From the IMG/VR virus record IMGVR_UViG_3300025313_000944, positions 1-64,000 of that record: a DNA stretch of 64,000 nucleotides; one strand, given 5' to 3'. Position 1 is the first letter of the stretch. Each line of letters opens with the position of its first letter. The stretch is from a virus. Shown one piece after another: positions 6,861 through 14,736 of the stretch. Both the position numbers and the translations under genes were made by a program. The notes below the pieces were generated by a model. That model was given only the letters and a program-made list of their open reading frames with translations, was not told the origin of the DNA and did no database searches.

Positions 6861-9476
6861 TTATAATAACCACCTACTGCGGAGCAATTTAGGTTTACTC
6901 GGTCTGAATTCCAATGAATCATATTTCTCAAATAACACCATGACGAAAGTTAAAAGTGCGGCAAAATTATGATCGTCACCGCGATCACTACCCAGTGGAG
7001 TAACTGCCTTATAAACAGGATTGCCGGTAGCAGTCCTGTAATAAGTTATCCTCTCTAATTCTGTGAGCAAATCTTGATCTCGCTTGGAGAAAGCTATGTC
7101 ATGGTTATTGGCCATCTGTTGCAACTTAGAGGCAGAGAATTGTTTGATGCGCTCTTTCATCTCGTTGCCACCTTCGTCGAAGCCAACCACGACCGTACCA
7201 CCGAACTCCACGGGCAACATACGTTTGACGAAATCTTTATCTCTGTATGTATCTGAATGTACGAAGTTGTGGTAAAGTGACTTACCCTGACCCCCTGAGC
7301 CAACGTCCATACCCAAGAAGCTTGGATTATATTTAGTATCCAACCGGTTGATTATCTTCTCTTGTTCATCATAGTTTATTTGGAAAAGTTCCAACCGGAA
7401 CAAGAAGTACCAAACGTGGCTATCTTGTAATCTATATAAAGCATTGATAGCCGTTGGCTGCGTGTTTCCTTGTATGGCTACTCTACCATTTCTCCTAGTT
7501 ATATAGAAGCCAGTTCTGGTTTTGAAGCAATAAATTTTTCCACTGTAGTGCACCAACTTTATATTTTTCTTTTTAGAAAGTTCATTCTCTTTTCTTTTCA
7601 TGACTGATGCACTATACATGCCACCACTAGACTTGTGAAATCCCACGGTGGATGAATACCCTAATATTAATGCTAATCTTTGAAATTGGTCAATTAAAGT
7701 TTTTGATTGGGTCCAATATTGAGGTGATCTTTCACAATTTATTCTTGAACCATCCCCCAACAATAATGTTCTCAGAAATAATTCTTGATCTTCAGTGGAG
7801 CAATTAAAAATAAATTCCGGTATTTTTTTGTTTTTAGAATGTATTCCACAATTATCTCTAAGCCACAAACAAAGTTCTTTGCAAGTTATTGTCCACTTAA
7901 CTTGCTCTTTACCCCATTGATTTATGTATTCTTGCCTGGTAACTGTATAGGGTAATTGTTTTAATACTTTATCAATTTCATCAGCATATCTATTCTTAGA
8001 TTGTGTTAGATTGACTTCCCATTGATGGTTTGCTGTTGCCGAGCCCTCAGAAACGAACCATGCTAGAAATTGTACCCAAACGGACATGGGTACATCTGTA
8101 GATTTTTGTACTCGGTCCTTTCTGTTGGAATAATAGTATGGAACAGTGAATGTGGATTTTCCTATTGTATTTCTTCGGTTTGGGGCAATTTTAACTCTGA
8201 ACCTATCATTTGCCAGTTTCAACAAATCCACCGCTTGCATTTCCTCATAATCTTGAGGAACATAACCTTTTGTCTTGCAAGCCCAAACAGAATGTTCTGG
8301 CGACACCATAAAATTTGTGCTTTTTCCAGAAACCTCAATCATCTTACCGTCATAGTCTAATTCTCGCAAGAATAGTGGTTTATCCCAAATTATTTCATTT
8401 GTATTAGTGTCGAAACAAGCTATGATATCATTCTCATTGGTTTCTTGGTGTTTCAACCAACCCCTAGAGGTTAGCACCTCAGTGTCCTCGGAATAACAAT
8501 AACCCAAGTCGATGCCAAGTATCAAGTCGCTGGTATATTTAGGAGCATTGGGTAAATTTAAAATCACACGATATGGTAATTGAGAATCTCTTTTAAGCTG
8601 TTCTCCATAGAGGCGGATAACTGGAACGTCGTAATCCTCCAACCGCAACATCTCTCTATCGAAAACAGCATAAGTCGGGGTCCCATGTTCCCCCAAAACC
8701 TGCCTAATAAAGTCTTGGCTATCCTTTCCTCCATATTGGTCAATCGCACGTTTCTCTGCATCTTCGGTGAACCTAGGATTACGATACGCAGAAATTCTAT
8801 GCTTACTGTAATCAGGGCTGTTGTCACAATGGTAGCACACACTCTTCTCGCGCCGACCATCGGGGACACCAGAGACCAATATTTGATAGCCAAGTTCCCA
8901 GTCGTTGATGACTGGTTGCATTTCCAACCAAACATTCCAAGGGAAGTATGCCGATTCGTCAAGGAATATGATTGGAACGTGTAAACCAACTACGTTAACA
9001 CCGGTACCGGTGGTACCAGCAATACGGCAGATGAGTGTAAACCCATTCACGAATTTAATAATAAATTGCTGGGCATTTACACTAAACCTATTTATCCACC
9101 AACGTAGAAGTGGATTTAGTCTAAATTGTCTTTGGAGCTGTAAAAATACTGGATCGAGATGTGAACGATTAGGTACCACGAATAAGGCTTCGTCGAAGAA
9201 TTTATTCATGGCGTGCCACATCAGTTTGGTGACGAGTACTTGGGTCTTTCCCACACCGCGGCCTGCTCTCAAAGATACTTGACTGGAATAATCCATCAAG
9301 AATTCATATTGATAATCGGTATGAACCCAAGCTTCTCCTTCGTCTTCATCCTTTTCGAGATTTCTAACGAATTCTCCACACCAAGCTGGATGTCTTAAAA
9401 GCTCGTAAACAGCCCATTCCTCTTCAGTTAATTTTTCGACCAGCGCCAATATACGGTACCGAACCTGTCCTTCCAA
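6861..9476 (-). CDS. terL: Terminase large subunit, interrupted by an intein
   Basis: 871-aa precursor; about 526 aa after splicing. The packaging ATPase has Walker A at 71-78 (AGRGVGKT) and Walker B at 169-174 (IIFLDE). The C-terminal RNase H-fold nuclease has Asp323 in GIDLGY, Asp723 in GMDVGSGGQG and Asp residues near RGDDHNFAA. Residues 327-671 are an intein inserted right after GIDLGY, within nuclease motif I, so the nuclease can only form after splicing. The start is the TTG at 9476, with no convincing Shine-Dalgarno and a terminator ending eight bases upstream; an in-frame TTG at codon 10 is an alternative. Confidence 0.9.
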   Translation of the reverse strand: MEGQVRYRILALVEKLTEEEWAVYELLRHPAWCGEFVRNLEKDEDEGEAWVHTDYQYEFLMDYSSQVSLRAGRGVGKTQVLVTKLMWHAMNKFFDEALFVVPNRSHLDPVFLQLQRQFRLNPLLRWWINRFSVNAQQFIIKFVNGFTLICRIAGTTGTGVNVVGLHVPIIFLDESAYFPWNVWLEMQPVINDWELGYQILVSGVPDGRREKSVCYHCDNSPDYSKHRISAYRNPRFTEDAEKRAIDQYGGKDSQDFIRQVLGEHGTPTYAVFDREMLRLEDYDVPVIRLYGEQLKRDSQLPYRVILNLPNAPKYTSDLILGIDLGYCYSEDTEVLTSRGWLKHQETNENDIIACFDTNTNEIIWDKPLFLRELDYDGKMIEVSGKSTNFMVSPEHSVWACKTKGYVPQDYEEMQAVDLLKLANDRFRVKIAPNRRNTIGKSTFTVPYYYSNRKDRVQKSTDVPMSVWVQFLAWFVSEGSATANHQWEVNLTQSKNRYADEIDKVLKQLPYTVTRQEYINQWGKEQVKWTITCKELCLWLRDNCGIHSKNKKIPEFIFNCSTEDQELFLRTLLLGDGSRINCERSPQYWTQSKTLIDQFQRLALILGYSSTVGFHKSSGGMYSASVMKRKENELSKKKNIKLVHYSGKIYCFKTRTGFYITRRNGRVAIQGNTQPTAINALYRLQDSHVWYFLFRLELFQINYDEQEKIINRLDTKYNPSFLGMDVGSGGQGKSLYHNFVHSDTYRDKDFVKRMLPVEFGGTVVVGFDEGGNEMKERIKQFSASKLQQMANNHDIAFSKRDQDLLTELERITYYRTATGNPVYKAVTPLGSDRGDDHNFAALLTFVMVLFEKYDSLEFRPSKPKLLRSRWLL
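7464..8498 (-). mobile_element. Intein with LAGLIDADG endonuclease in terminase
   Basis: 345 residues, Cys1 (CYSEDTEVLTSRGW, block A) to Asn345 (end AIQGN), followed by Thr+1. The block B-like phrase is FMVSPEHSVWAC. Two dodecapeptide-like motifs (LAWFVSEGSATA and LRTLLLGDGSRI) mark a LAGLIDADG homing endonuclease, so this is a full-size mobile intein. The insertion point GIDLGY/TQPTAIN is the conserved nuclease motif I of terminases, a typical target. It looks intact; splicing activity is inferred. Confidence 0.9.
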
Positions 9477-9483
9477 TAGAAAT

Positions 9484-9512
9484 GAAAAAGAGCAATCGTC
9501 ATTGATTGCTCT
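9484..9512 (-). terminator. Intrinsic terminator between tRNA region and terminase
   Basis: Minus strand: 9-bp perfect stem AGAGCAATC (9512-9504) with GATTGCTCT (9497-9489), 6-base loop, then TTTT and C. It ends eight bases before the terminase start codon, so terminase must be reached by read-through or an unrecognised promoter within the RNA region. Confidence 0.75.
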
Positions 9513-9516
9513 AGAT

Positions 9517-9578
9517 ATTAATAAGGAAGATAGCTCCGCTCGTCAACGGGGGAGTCCCTAGCTATCTTCCTAGTTAAT
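9517..9578 (-). repeat. Long near-perfect hairpin upstream of terminase
   Basis: Arms 9517-9535 and 9560-9578 pair over 19 bp with one G-T and one A-A mismatch; the inner 11 bp (GGAAGATAGCT) are perfect. The 24-base loop can itself fold. It sits between the terminator at 9484-9512 and the tRNA genes. It may be a processing signal, a structured small RNA or part of a packaging-site element. Confidence 0.6.
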
Positions 9579-9884
9579 CATTACAAGTTTTAACGGTAAA
9601 CTTGTTAACCTTAACGTACCCATACTTGGCTAGACTCAACATTGAGTACACGGAATGATCCCGACTTTCACCAGAGTGTGAGTTTCATAGGCTAGGGCTG
9701 GATTTGCACCTGTTTTGCTCTCGGTTTAAACCCATCAAGGGCCGAAGACCGACTCTAACGGTCCTAGCAATTAGAGACAACTTGCAAGTGTCGGGCCGGC
9801 GATCCTATCCTCCGGCAGAGCAACTTATATAAGTGCAACCTAAAGCCTAAGCTCTAGGTGGGACTAACGTACTTGATAACCAGA
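9579..9884. other. Non-coding, structured DNA; tRNA-like remnant
   Basis: No credible gene. It contains an 8-bp stem with 7-base loop around 9583-9605 (ACAAGTTT/AAACTTGT). On the minus strand at 9768-9691 a tRNA-like segment has paired ends (GCTAGG/CCTAGC) and a T-arm-like GGTGCAAATCC, but no acceptable cloverleaf with a clear anticodon could be drawn. It could be a decayed tRNA or a phage small RNA. A covariance-model scan of this interval would decide. Confidence 0.4.
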
Positions 9885-9952
9885 CACGTGAGATAGGAAT
9901 TGAACCTACTTGGTCAAAATTTGGAGTTTCAACCCCGTCCAACGGCTCACGC
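9885..9952 (-). tRNA. tRNA-Trp (anticodon CCA)
   Basis: Folds on the minus strand: acceptor GCGTGAG/CTCACGT (one G-U), anticodon stem TGAAA/TTTTG with the classic tryptophan loop CTCCAAA (anticodon at 9924-9922), T-arm GTAGG-TTCAATT-CCTAT, discriminator G. CCA is not encoded. The D-arm is unusually short (CCG-TTGGA-CGG), giving only about 68 bases. It lies two bases from tRNA-Pro, implying joint transcription and processing. Confidence 0.75.
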
Positions 9953-9954
9953 AG

Positions 9955-10027
9955 TAGGGATAGGAAGGTACGATCTTCCGCCATCTCACTCCCAAAGCGA
10001 GCGTGCTGCCAGTTACACCATATCCCT
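9955..10027 (-). tRNA. tRNA-Pro (anticodon TGG)
   Basis: Complete 73-base cloverleaf on the minus strand: acceptor AGGGATA/TATCCCT, D-stem GTGT/GCAC with loop AACTGGCA, anticodon stem CTCGC/GTGAG with loop TTTGGGA (TGG at 9994-9992, G37 as usual for Pro), variable loop ATGGC, T-arm GGAAG-ATCGTAC-CTTCC, discriminator A, no encoded CCA. The T-loop lacks the usual A58. Its 5' end overlaps the upstream stop codon by two bases. Confidence 0.85.
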
Positions 10028-10190
10028 ATTTATTTGGAATAATATGAACAGCTTTGATTTCTACTTTGGTTATTGGTGGCTTGGATTCTATTACTTTAAG
10101 TTCAGCCACCACGCCAGGTGAAATACTTTTAAAGGTTATGGTGTCAGGTTCATATTTTACATTCGTGAAAATTTTGGAAAATATTGACAT
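10026..10190 (-). CDS. Small hypothetical protein upstream of tRNA-Pro
   Basis: 54 aa, starting MSIFSKIFTNVKYEPDT, with a likely beta-strand C-terminal half (VVAELKVIESKPPITKVEIK). The ATG at 10190 overlaps the stop of the upstream gene (TAATG) and its TAG touches the tRNA-Pro 5' end. Coupling to the possible small terminase gene supports it as real. Function unknown. Confidence 0.6.
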   Translation of the reverse strand: MSIFSKIFTNVKYEPDTITFKSISPGVVAELKVIESKPPITKVEIKAVHIIPNK

Positions 10191-10804
10191 TACTTATATG
10201 GATTCGCTTTTTCTATTTCTATGGCATCTTTGCTCGTAAAGTTGGATTTAGCTCCACACTTTTTGCAGGTCAATCTTATTTCGTTGTCTTCTTCAGGATA
10301 CAAGAAATTAACCGTGCTGAGGATGATCCCGCAACCGGGACAGGCTAGGTAAGCTAACCGCTCTTTATAAAATTTGGCGGCTCTCCTCTTGATGTCCTCA
10401 AATAGTACCCTTGGATTGTCTTCCGCTTTATCCTTACGGCGTACACGGGTTATATTTAGTGCATTCTGAATTTCGATGATGTCCCGCTGCATACTGCTCA
10501 AACGTTGTTCTTCCCGCAAAGCATCGCCAGAAGTGATCTGGTCACTATCTTTTAATTCTTTGAGAAGTTTTTCTTCCTCGTCAAGCCGCTCACTCAAGCT
10601 GGCCCAACGTTTGAGCAAAGCATGGTCGTTGGATTTCATATCTGATAGATCGAAATCCTCTCCCAATTTATCTAACCGCGCCTGAACCTTGGCTTCAAAT
10701 GTAGATGATTCTAAATAATCCAAGAGTTCAGCGTCACTCTTATCCCTGAATTGTGGCAAGTTTTTGAGGCTAGCCACACTCTTTCCACGTTTGGTCATAT
10801 CCAC
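10190..10804 (-). CDS. Candidate small terminase subunit with C-terminal zinc ribbon (hypothetical)
   Basis: 204 aa. Residues 1-140 are almost wholly helical and charged, with a coiled-coil stretch (~65-120, LSERLDEEEKLLKELKDSD). The C-terminus carries a zinc ribbon: CPGC at ~155 and CKKC at ~183. It lies upstream of terminase with only a tiny gene and the tRNA region between, the usual place for the DNA-recognising small subunit; helical oligomeric proteins with a DNA-binding end are common there. No family was positively recognised, so this is inference. An AACTTTATTTCTTG motif lies 36-51 bases upstream. Confidence 0.5.
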   Translation of the reverse strand: MDMTKRGKSVASLKNLPQFRDKSDAELLDYLESSTFEAKVQARLDKLGEDFDLSDMKSNDHALLKRWASLSERLDEEEKLLKELKDSDQITSGDALREEQRLSSMQRDIIEIQNALNITRVRRKDKAEDNPRVLFEDIKRRAAKFYKERLAYLACPGCGIILSTVNFLYPEEDNEIRLTCKKCGAKSNFTSKDAIEIEKANPYK

Positions 10805-10830
10805 CTATAGGTTTCTATAGAAAACATGTT

Positions 10831-10856
10831 GTCCTATATACAAGAAATAAAGTTTG
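10831..10856 (-). promoter_or_regulatory. Copy 1 of the AACTTTATTTCTTG motif
   Basis: Minus strand reads CAAACTTTATTTCTTG then TATATAGGAC, upstream of the gene starting at 10804. The same core occurs at 16189-16214 (minus) and 16345-16374 (plus), each pointing at a gene start, so it may be a phage-specific promoter or activator site. Nearby TTCTATAG-type sequences also recur at 16324. Confidence 0.5.
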
Positions 10857-10862
10857 ATGGTT

Positions 10863-11141
10863 TTATGTATTGTTGGATTGCTTTTTTTCAATAATTCGTT
10901 CCAAAACTATAGGGTCAACTGGTATTTCTTCTACATAATATTTTGATTTCCTGCGTTTATCCATTTTCTGTTGCTCATTGCATAAAAATTTCAGCCACTC
11001 AGGCCAAGTTTTGTAAGGTTGTTTATAAGTGCCATGTTCAATTGCACACTCTCTACATACGTAAAACCTAGCCAACCTAGACCTTTTGCATCCTGGGATT
11101 ATACATCTAAGCATTTCCTTTACCTGTCCTTTATTGTTCAT
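10863..11141 (-). CDS. Small zinc-finger protein
   Basis: 92 aa. Four cysteines near the N-terminus (CIIPGC, then CREC 12 residues on, with a following His) form a likely zinc-binding knuckle; the rest is basic and helical. SD AGAGG precedes the ATG at 11141 by about 8 bases. Possibly nucleic-acid binding. No family recognised. Confidence 0.6.
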   Translation of the reverse strand: MNNKGQVKEMLRCIIPGCKRSRLARFYVCRECAIEHGTYKQPYKTWPEWLKFLCNEQQKMDKRRKSKYYVEEIPVDPIVLERIIEKKQSNNT

Positions 11142-11154
11142 ATTATGTCCTCTT

Positions 11155-11454
11155 TTAAGTGCTTGATTGTACGAATTGTGCTACACTGGGGATTGCAAAT
11201 AAATGCTCCTGAGTTAAGTCGAGCGCCCACTTTATACTCTTGATAGCTACTTCTGTATTTACTCTTTCACTTTCCATAAACCAAGCCAGTTGATAATCTT
11301 TGACTAACAAAGCTTGATCCCGCTGAAGAGTACATTGTGCAGATATAAATTGTAGAGTTTTCAGAGCTTCGTCAATCTCTGCTCTCTTGCGCGGTTTGTA
11401 TTCCGACGTAATAATGGTTTTTGGGCTTTGCGCCAGCTTTAATAGTGAGTCCAT
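11155..11454 (-). CDS. Hypothetical helical protein
   Basis: 99 aa, predicted mostly alpha-helical (KRAEIDEALKTLQFISAQ and similar). It overlaps the 3' end of the upstream gene by 83 bases in another frame, an unusually long overlap here, so a later start is possible, though no ATG with a better signal was seen. GGAG lies 12 bases upstream of the ATG. Function unknown. Confidence 0.5.
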   Translation of the reverse strand: MDSLLKLAQSPKTIITSEYKPRKRAEIDEALKTLQFISAQCTLQRDQALLVKDYQLAWFMESERVNTEVAIKSIKWALDLTQEHLFAIPSVAQFVQSST

Positions 11455-11623
11455 CTATGTGTATATCTCCTGTGTAATCTTCTGGAACCAAGACCATGTT
11501 TGGTTTTAGCCCCGTCAAGGTAGTGTAATTGTATACAACCTCTTCGATGAATTTATTGTAATCGGTCTTTGGTCCCTTGGTAAAACCCAGCATATCCCCC
11601 GGCCTTAATGTCTTAGAGCGCAT
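11372..11623 (-). CDS. Hypothetical protein
   Basis: 83 aa starting MRSKTLRPGDMLGFTKGPK. The alternating strand pattern (NMVLVPEDYTGDIHIDGLTIK) suggests a small beta barrel such as an SH3-like or lysozyme-inhibitor-like fold, but no family was recognised. It overlaps the nuclease gene upstream by 11 bases, consistent with coupled translation. Confidence 0.55.
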   Translation of the reverse strand: MRSKTLRPGDMLGFTKGPKTDYNKFIEEVVYNYTTLTGLKPNMVLVPEDYTGDIHIDGLTIKAGAKPKNHYYVGIQTAQESRD

Positions 11624-12437
11624 CGGTTATATCCTCTGTAGTATCCATTCTTAGCCGACTTAAAGACCAACCTCGCATACAATGATTGTAGTAGCCACAC
11701 CATTTTTCTGAGCAATACCAATTGCCAGGATCGGTTTTTGGATAAATATCTTTAGATAGCAATTCTTGGGCCACATCTATACGCTGGATATATTCTCCTA
11801 TTTGATGTTCAGTTCTTGCTGTTCCTATTACTTGTATCTCGGCTTTACCCGTCTTTGGAGCCACATCATATAGAAAGAAGCTTGGCTCTTTATCAAATAA
11901 ACGTATGAATGATAAGTAATACGCGGTTGGCTGTAATTCGGAATGTGCTCTGCTTTCTGCCCAGCGTTTGTTGGAAGTTTTATGATCTACTAAATAATCA
12001 TCACCATGACTATCCATGGCTACCAAATCTATAACCCCAATAAATGGTTTATCTATTTCTGGTAAAGTTATTTCAAATTTGTATTCAGCCAGTTTAGGTT
12101 CTCGGTTGGGGGAAACCTCTTTCATGTAATTACCAATTAATGCCACACCACGATCCCCCAAATGTCCTTGGTTATCTTTTTCCTCAAATTCCCACTCGAT
12201 TTCTGCTGCATCCCGCTTCCACTCATCCACGAATATATCTTTTACTTGCTCCAATGACATATCTCTGCCAGATTGGATACGATGATCAGCATTGGCTTTC
12301 ATGGTTCTGTGGTAAGATAACCCAAATTGTAACGCTGCACCTGGTGGTATTTTCCAACCTAGAATATAACGATACCAAAATTGTCGGGGGCAACGGCTCA
12401 GCATGGCTATCTTGGAATTACTCCAATTATCTATCAT
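11613..12437 (-). CDS. RecB/Cas4-family PD-(D/E)XK nuclease
   Basis: 274 aa. Residues 1-25 (NWSNSKIAMLSRCPRQFWYRY) match the N-terminal signature of RecB-like/Cas4 nucleases. FIGVIDLVAMD followed by YLVDHKTSNK is the catalytic D...(D)xK core, and the C-terminal cluster CSEKWCGYYNHC supplies cysteines for an iron-sulphur or zinc site. Likely a DNA exonuclease or end-processing enzyme in recombination or host DNA degradation. The ATG at 12437 overlaps the upstream stop by 11 bases; a longer frame lacks a signal. Sequence similarity to Cas4 does not imply CRISPR, and no array is present. Confidence 0.8.
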   Translation of the reverse strand: MIDNWSNSKIAMLSRCPRQFWYRYILGWKIPPGAALQFGLSYHRTMKANADHRIQSGRDMSLEQVKDIFVDEWKRDAAEIEWEFEEKDNQGHLGDRGVALIGNYMKEVSPNREPKLAEYKFEITLPEIDKPFIGVIDLVAMDSHGDDYLVDHKTSNKRWAESRAHSELQPTAYYLSFIRLFDKEPSFFLYDVAPKTGKAEIQVIGTARTEHQIGEYIQRIDVAQELLSKDIYPKTDPGNWYCSEKWCGYYNHCMRGWSLSRLRMDTTEDITDAL

Positions 12438-12696
12438 GATTAAATATCTCCGCCAATCCTTTAGTATAATCATCATTTGCTGTGTGTATCCAGATAAAGT
12501 CTCGCCAAATACCCTCCGCATAAGGTTGAATTTGTTGTTCTATATACAGACCGGTTGGGTGCAAACCAGCATCTTCTGTGAAGCAATTAATTGCTTTATG
12601 TTTAGCTTCTTCTGAAGTTTCTGCCAAAATATAATATACCGCTTCTTGTCTATGGGTTCCCCCGCTGTGCAACCGTACTTTGTAGAGAATTTTCAT
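12427..12696 (-). CDS. Hypothetical protein
   Basis: 89 aa. The pattern KILYKVRLHSGGTHRQEAVYYILAETSEEAKHK reads as beta strands followed by a helix, like small phage proteins of unknown function that handle a peptide or nucleotide. It overlaps the methyltransferase stop by four bases and the nuclease start by 11. No cysteines or membrane segment. Confidence 0.55.
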   Translation of the reverse strand: MKILYKVRLHSGGTHRQEAVYYILAETSEEAKHKAINCFTEDAGLHPTGLYIEQQIQPYAEGIWRDFIWIHTANDDYTKGLAEIFNHDR

Positions 12697-13514
12697 TTTA
12701 TAAATTCTACCCTAGATTCGTTGAACATGTCCAATTGCTTGCCGTCAGGATATTCCCCCAAATAAGCTCGTATGTATTCTTCCATATCCAGATTTCTTTC
12801 AATGCAAATAGAGTTGCGATCAAGGTTGCGAGTAACCCTAGTAACAGTGCAACTGCCAGCAAAAGGATCGAGTACCCAATCATTTTCTCCCGTGTACATC
12901 CTGATAAACCGATACGGTAATTCCTCTGGAAACTTGGCAAGTTTGAAGCCTTTGACATTTTCATTGCTCCTCACAGAACTAAAACTCCAAATAGAATCAG
13001 TCCAAGCAATTCTTTCCTCATCAGTCATGTCCACATTTTTGATGGGTGCTTGGCCTTCACCTTGCTTGCGCCACACGAAGATATATTCCCAATTAGGAGC
13101 TACCCGCATCTGACCTGTTTTATTATTCTTGTGGGCAAGATGTTGTGTACCTTCTGTGAAAACATCTTTCTTATCCCAAATTATTCTGGCCCACAAATCG
13201 AAACCAGCAGCCTGCATGATTGCATCGAATTTGTGGGCATATAATACCTCACAAGGTCGGCCCAACAACCGGGCGTTGGCGTATCTATCTGGAAAATTTA
13301 TAGCTACTTTGCCAAAAGGTTCCACCAACCTGTCCATTTTGAGGAATACAGCTAACATTAAATTCCAATAATCATCTTCGTCTTTGAGATAAGATTCATA
13401 TTCCCTGCCGACGAAGTAAGGTGGGGAAGTTACACAAAGAGCTATACTTTCTGGTTCTAATTCATCCAAAACGATTCGGCTGTCACCAAAAACAATTTTA
13501 TGCCGGCTTGGCAT
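12693..13514 (-). CDS. DNA methyltransferase, SPPY type
   Basis: 273 aa, SAM-dependent amino-methyltransferase of DNA (N4-cytosine or N6-adenine). Motif IV is TSPPY at 29-33, and the SAM-binding motif I lies late (DPFAGSCTV, ~216-224), so the order is the beta class, as in phage and restriction-modification enzymes. SPPY usually marks N4-cytosine enzymes but is not exclusive. No restriction partner nearby, so it probably protects phage DNA or marks it for regulation. It ends overlapping the next gene (ATGA). Confidence 0.85.
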   Translation of the reverse strand: MPSRHKIVFGDSRIVLDELEPESIALCVTSPPYFVGREYESYLKDEDDYWNLMLAVFLKMDRLVEPFGKVAINFPDRYANARLLGRPCEVLYAHKFDAIMQAAGFDLWARIIWDKKDVFTEGTQHLAHKNNKTGQMRVAPNWEYIFVWRKQGEGQAPIKNVDMTDEERIAWTDSIWSFSSVRSNENVKGFKLAKFPEELPYRFIRMYTGENDWVLDPFAGSCTVTRVTRNLDRNSICIERNLDMEEYIRAYLGEYPDGKQLDMFNESRVEFIK

Positions 13515-13701
13515 CTCGATTTAATTCTCCCACCAGCTTGGAAGTAGGTACACCTACCACCGTATTACCTAACATCTGAGCAATGGCTGTATCGTTATCC
13601 TCGAAATCTGTGATGACCAATATGGTCAAGCTTAGCAATGTATCCCCAATGTCAACACTGCTGTCCACAGCAATTTCCACGTCGCCAATCTTTACCTTCA
13701 T
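13498..13701 (-). CDS. Hypothetical protein
   Basis: 67 aa, acidic, with strands (MKVKIGDVEIAVDSSVDIG) and a hydrophobic stretch SLTILVITDF too short for a clear membrane span. It overlaps both neighbours by 4-17 bases. Unrecognised. Confidence 0.5.
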   Translation of the reverse strand: MKVKIGDVEIAVDSSVDIGDTLLSLTILVITDFEDNDTAIAQMLGNTVVGVPTSKLVGELNRDAKPA

Positions 13702-13928
13702 CGACTAATTCCCACCTTATATTTTAATAATTTTTCCACTACTTTTTGATTAAAATTAAATCCGCTGGCACTGGCCATAGTTACATCTCTGATCAGTTCT
13801 TTCCATTCTGCCCGCTCCAAGCCAACATAGATGATATCATGGCTGAGCGTGCACTTATCACAAGCAACCTCGTTATCATAAGATTTTCCACAATGCTTAC
13901 AGATAAATTCTTCCTTAACTTGGCGCAT
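13698..13928 (-). CDS. Zinc-finger protein
   Basis: 76 aa. N-terminal FICKHCGKSYDNEVACDKC gives a CxxC-x9-CxxC zinc ribbon close to C2C2 fingers; the remainder is helical and charged. Probably binds nucleic acid or a protein partner. It overlaps neighbours by 4 and 14 bases in the same operon. Confidence 0.6.
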   Translation of the reverse strand: MRQVKEEFICKHCGKSYDNEVACDKCTLSHDIIYVGLERAEWKELIRDVTMASASGFNFNQKVVEKLLKYKVGISR

Positions 13929-14196
13929 CGAGTAATTTCTTGGTGGTCGTAGCTTCTCTGATGGCTGCTTGAACCACTTTATCCACGGTGTTGTACAGGT
14001 CTTCGAAGGTTTCAGAAGTAAAAGTCAGACTCTTTTCGGCTTTTAGTTCGTACCTACCACCCTCACCGTCGGTAACCAAAACCTTAGTATAAACATCGAA
14101 GGTTTGTTCGTCGTCTTCTTTGGATTCTAATTCCGTAACCGCCAAAACATAACGGTCATTCCAACCAAACCCGAATTCGCTATTCAATCTCAACAT
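13915..14196 (-). CDS. Hypothetical protein
   Basis: 93 aa, strongly acidic with a beta-rich centre (DRYVLAVTELESKEDDEQTF) and a helical tail. No motif recognised. Overlaps the downstream zinc-finger gene by 14 bases and the upstream gene by 17. Confidence 0.5.
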   Translation of the reverse strand: MLRLNSEFGFGWNDRYVLAVTELESKEDDEQTFDVYTKVLVTDGEGGRYELKAEKSLTFTSETFEDLYNTVDKVVQAAIREATTTKKLLDAPS

Positions 14197-14365
14197 TTTC
14201 TGTCTCCTCTAAAATATTTGCATCTGGAAAACATATATAATATAGTTCTAAGATATTAAGTAATGTGTCGATAGCCCCTTGGTAATAAGGATTAGCCCCA
14301 TCTGCATCATGATATGTTCTGTACAGAGTTAGAAGTTGCCTCAACCCCTTCCTAAAGTCATTCAT
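14180..14365 (-). CDS. Hypothetical helical protein
   Basis: 61 aa from the ATG at 14365 (MNDFRKGLRQLLTLYRTYHD), chosen because GGGG lies 8 bases upstream; a GTG at 14398 would add 11 residues without a signal. Two or three helices with aromatic residues and an acidic C-terminus. Function unknown. Confidence 0.5.
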   Translation of the reverse strand: MNDFRKGLRQLLTLYRTYHDADGANPYYQGAIDTLLNILELYYICFPDANILEETENVEIE

Positions 14366-14366
14366 T

Positions 14367-14735
14367 TCAATGCCCCAAAAATTGTTTGCTTTGGTCACCA
14401 GGCCACCAGATTAGTTTACAATCTATCTGTCCGATAAGGTCGGAAGCCCTTTGGTAAAAAGGTTTCAAGCTCTCAGAGCTAACCTGCCACAAGCCATTTA
14501 ATTGATTGATCACTAATCTGGAATCACCTAGAATCAAGACTTCTTCGCCTGAATAATTTGATTGTAAAGATTCCAATGCGCGAATAAGAGCAAGGTATTC
14601 GGCTTCGTTGCTTGTTTTGACCTGCTCACTGATTCTATTCCCACGACCGATTAATTTATCGCCTTTAAAAATCAGGAACGAAAAATAAGTTCCTTGTTTA
14701 TTTTTACCACCATCAAATACGAGAATATAGCCCAT
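14367..14735 (-). CDS. RNase H-like ribonuclease
   Basis: 122 aa. Bacterial RNase HI/ribonuclease H-like pattern: Asp in LVFDGGKN near the N-terminus, Glu in SNEAEYLALIRALE, Asp in LILGDSRLVINQL, and a fourth acidic position in WWPGDQSKQF. Cleaves RNA in RNA-DNA hybrids, for example replication primers. The ATG at 14735 comes one base after the upstream HNH gene stop; the usual RBS is missing, as if the HNH gene had been inserted at its 5' end. Shorter than full RNase HI (~155 aa), and the C-terminal end appears clipped. Confidence 0.7.
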   Translation of the reverse strand: MGYILVFDGGKNKQGTYFSFLIFKGDKLIGRGNRISEQVKTSNEAEYLALIRALESLQSNYSGEEVLILGDSRLVINQLNGLWQVSSESLKPFYQRASDLIGQIDCKLIWWPGDQSKQFLGH

Positions 14736-14736
14736 A

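Noticed and set aside
9691-9768. Third tRNA (possibly Ser or Ile)
   Set aside because: Acceptor ends pair, but T-stem and anticodon stem have mismatches and no confident anticodon; kept only as a tRNA-like remnant.
9513-9884. tmRNA or group I intron
   Set aside because: No tag reading frame ending in Ala-Ala, no conserved P/Q/R/S elements recognised.
11613-12437. Cas4 as part of an anti-CRISPR or acquisition system
   Set aside because: Sequence supports a RecB/Cas4-type nuclease only; no Cas1/2 or array.
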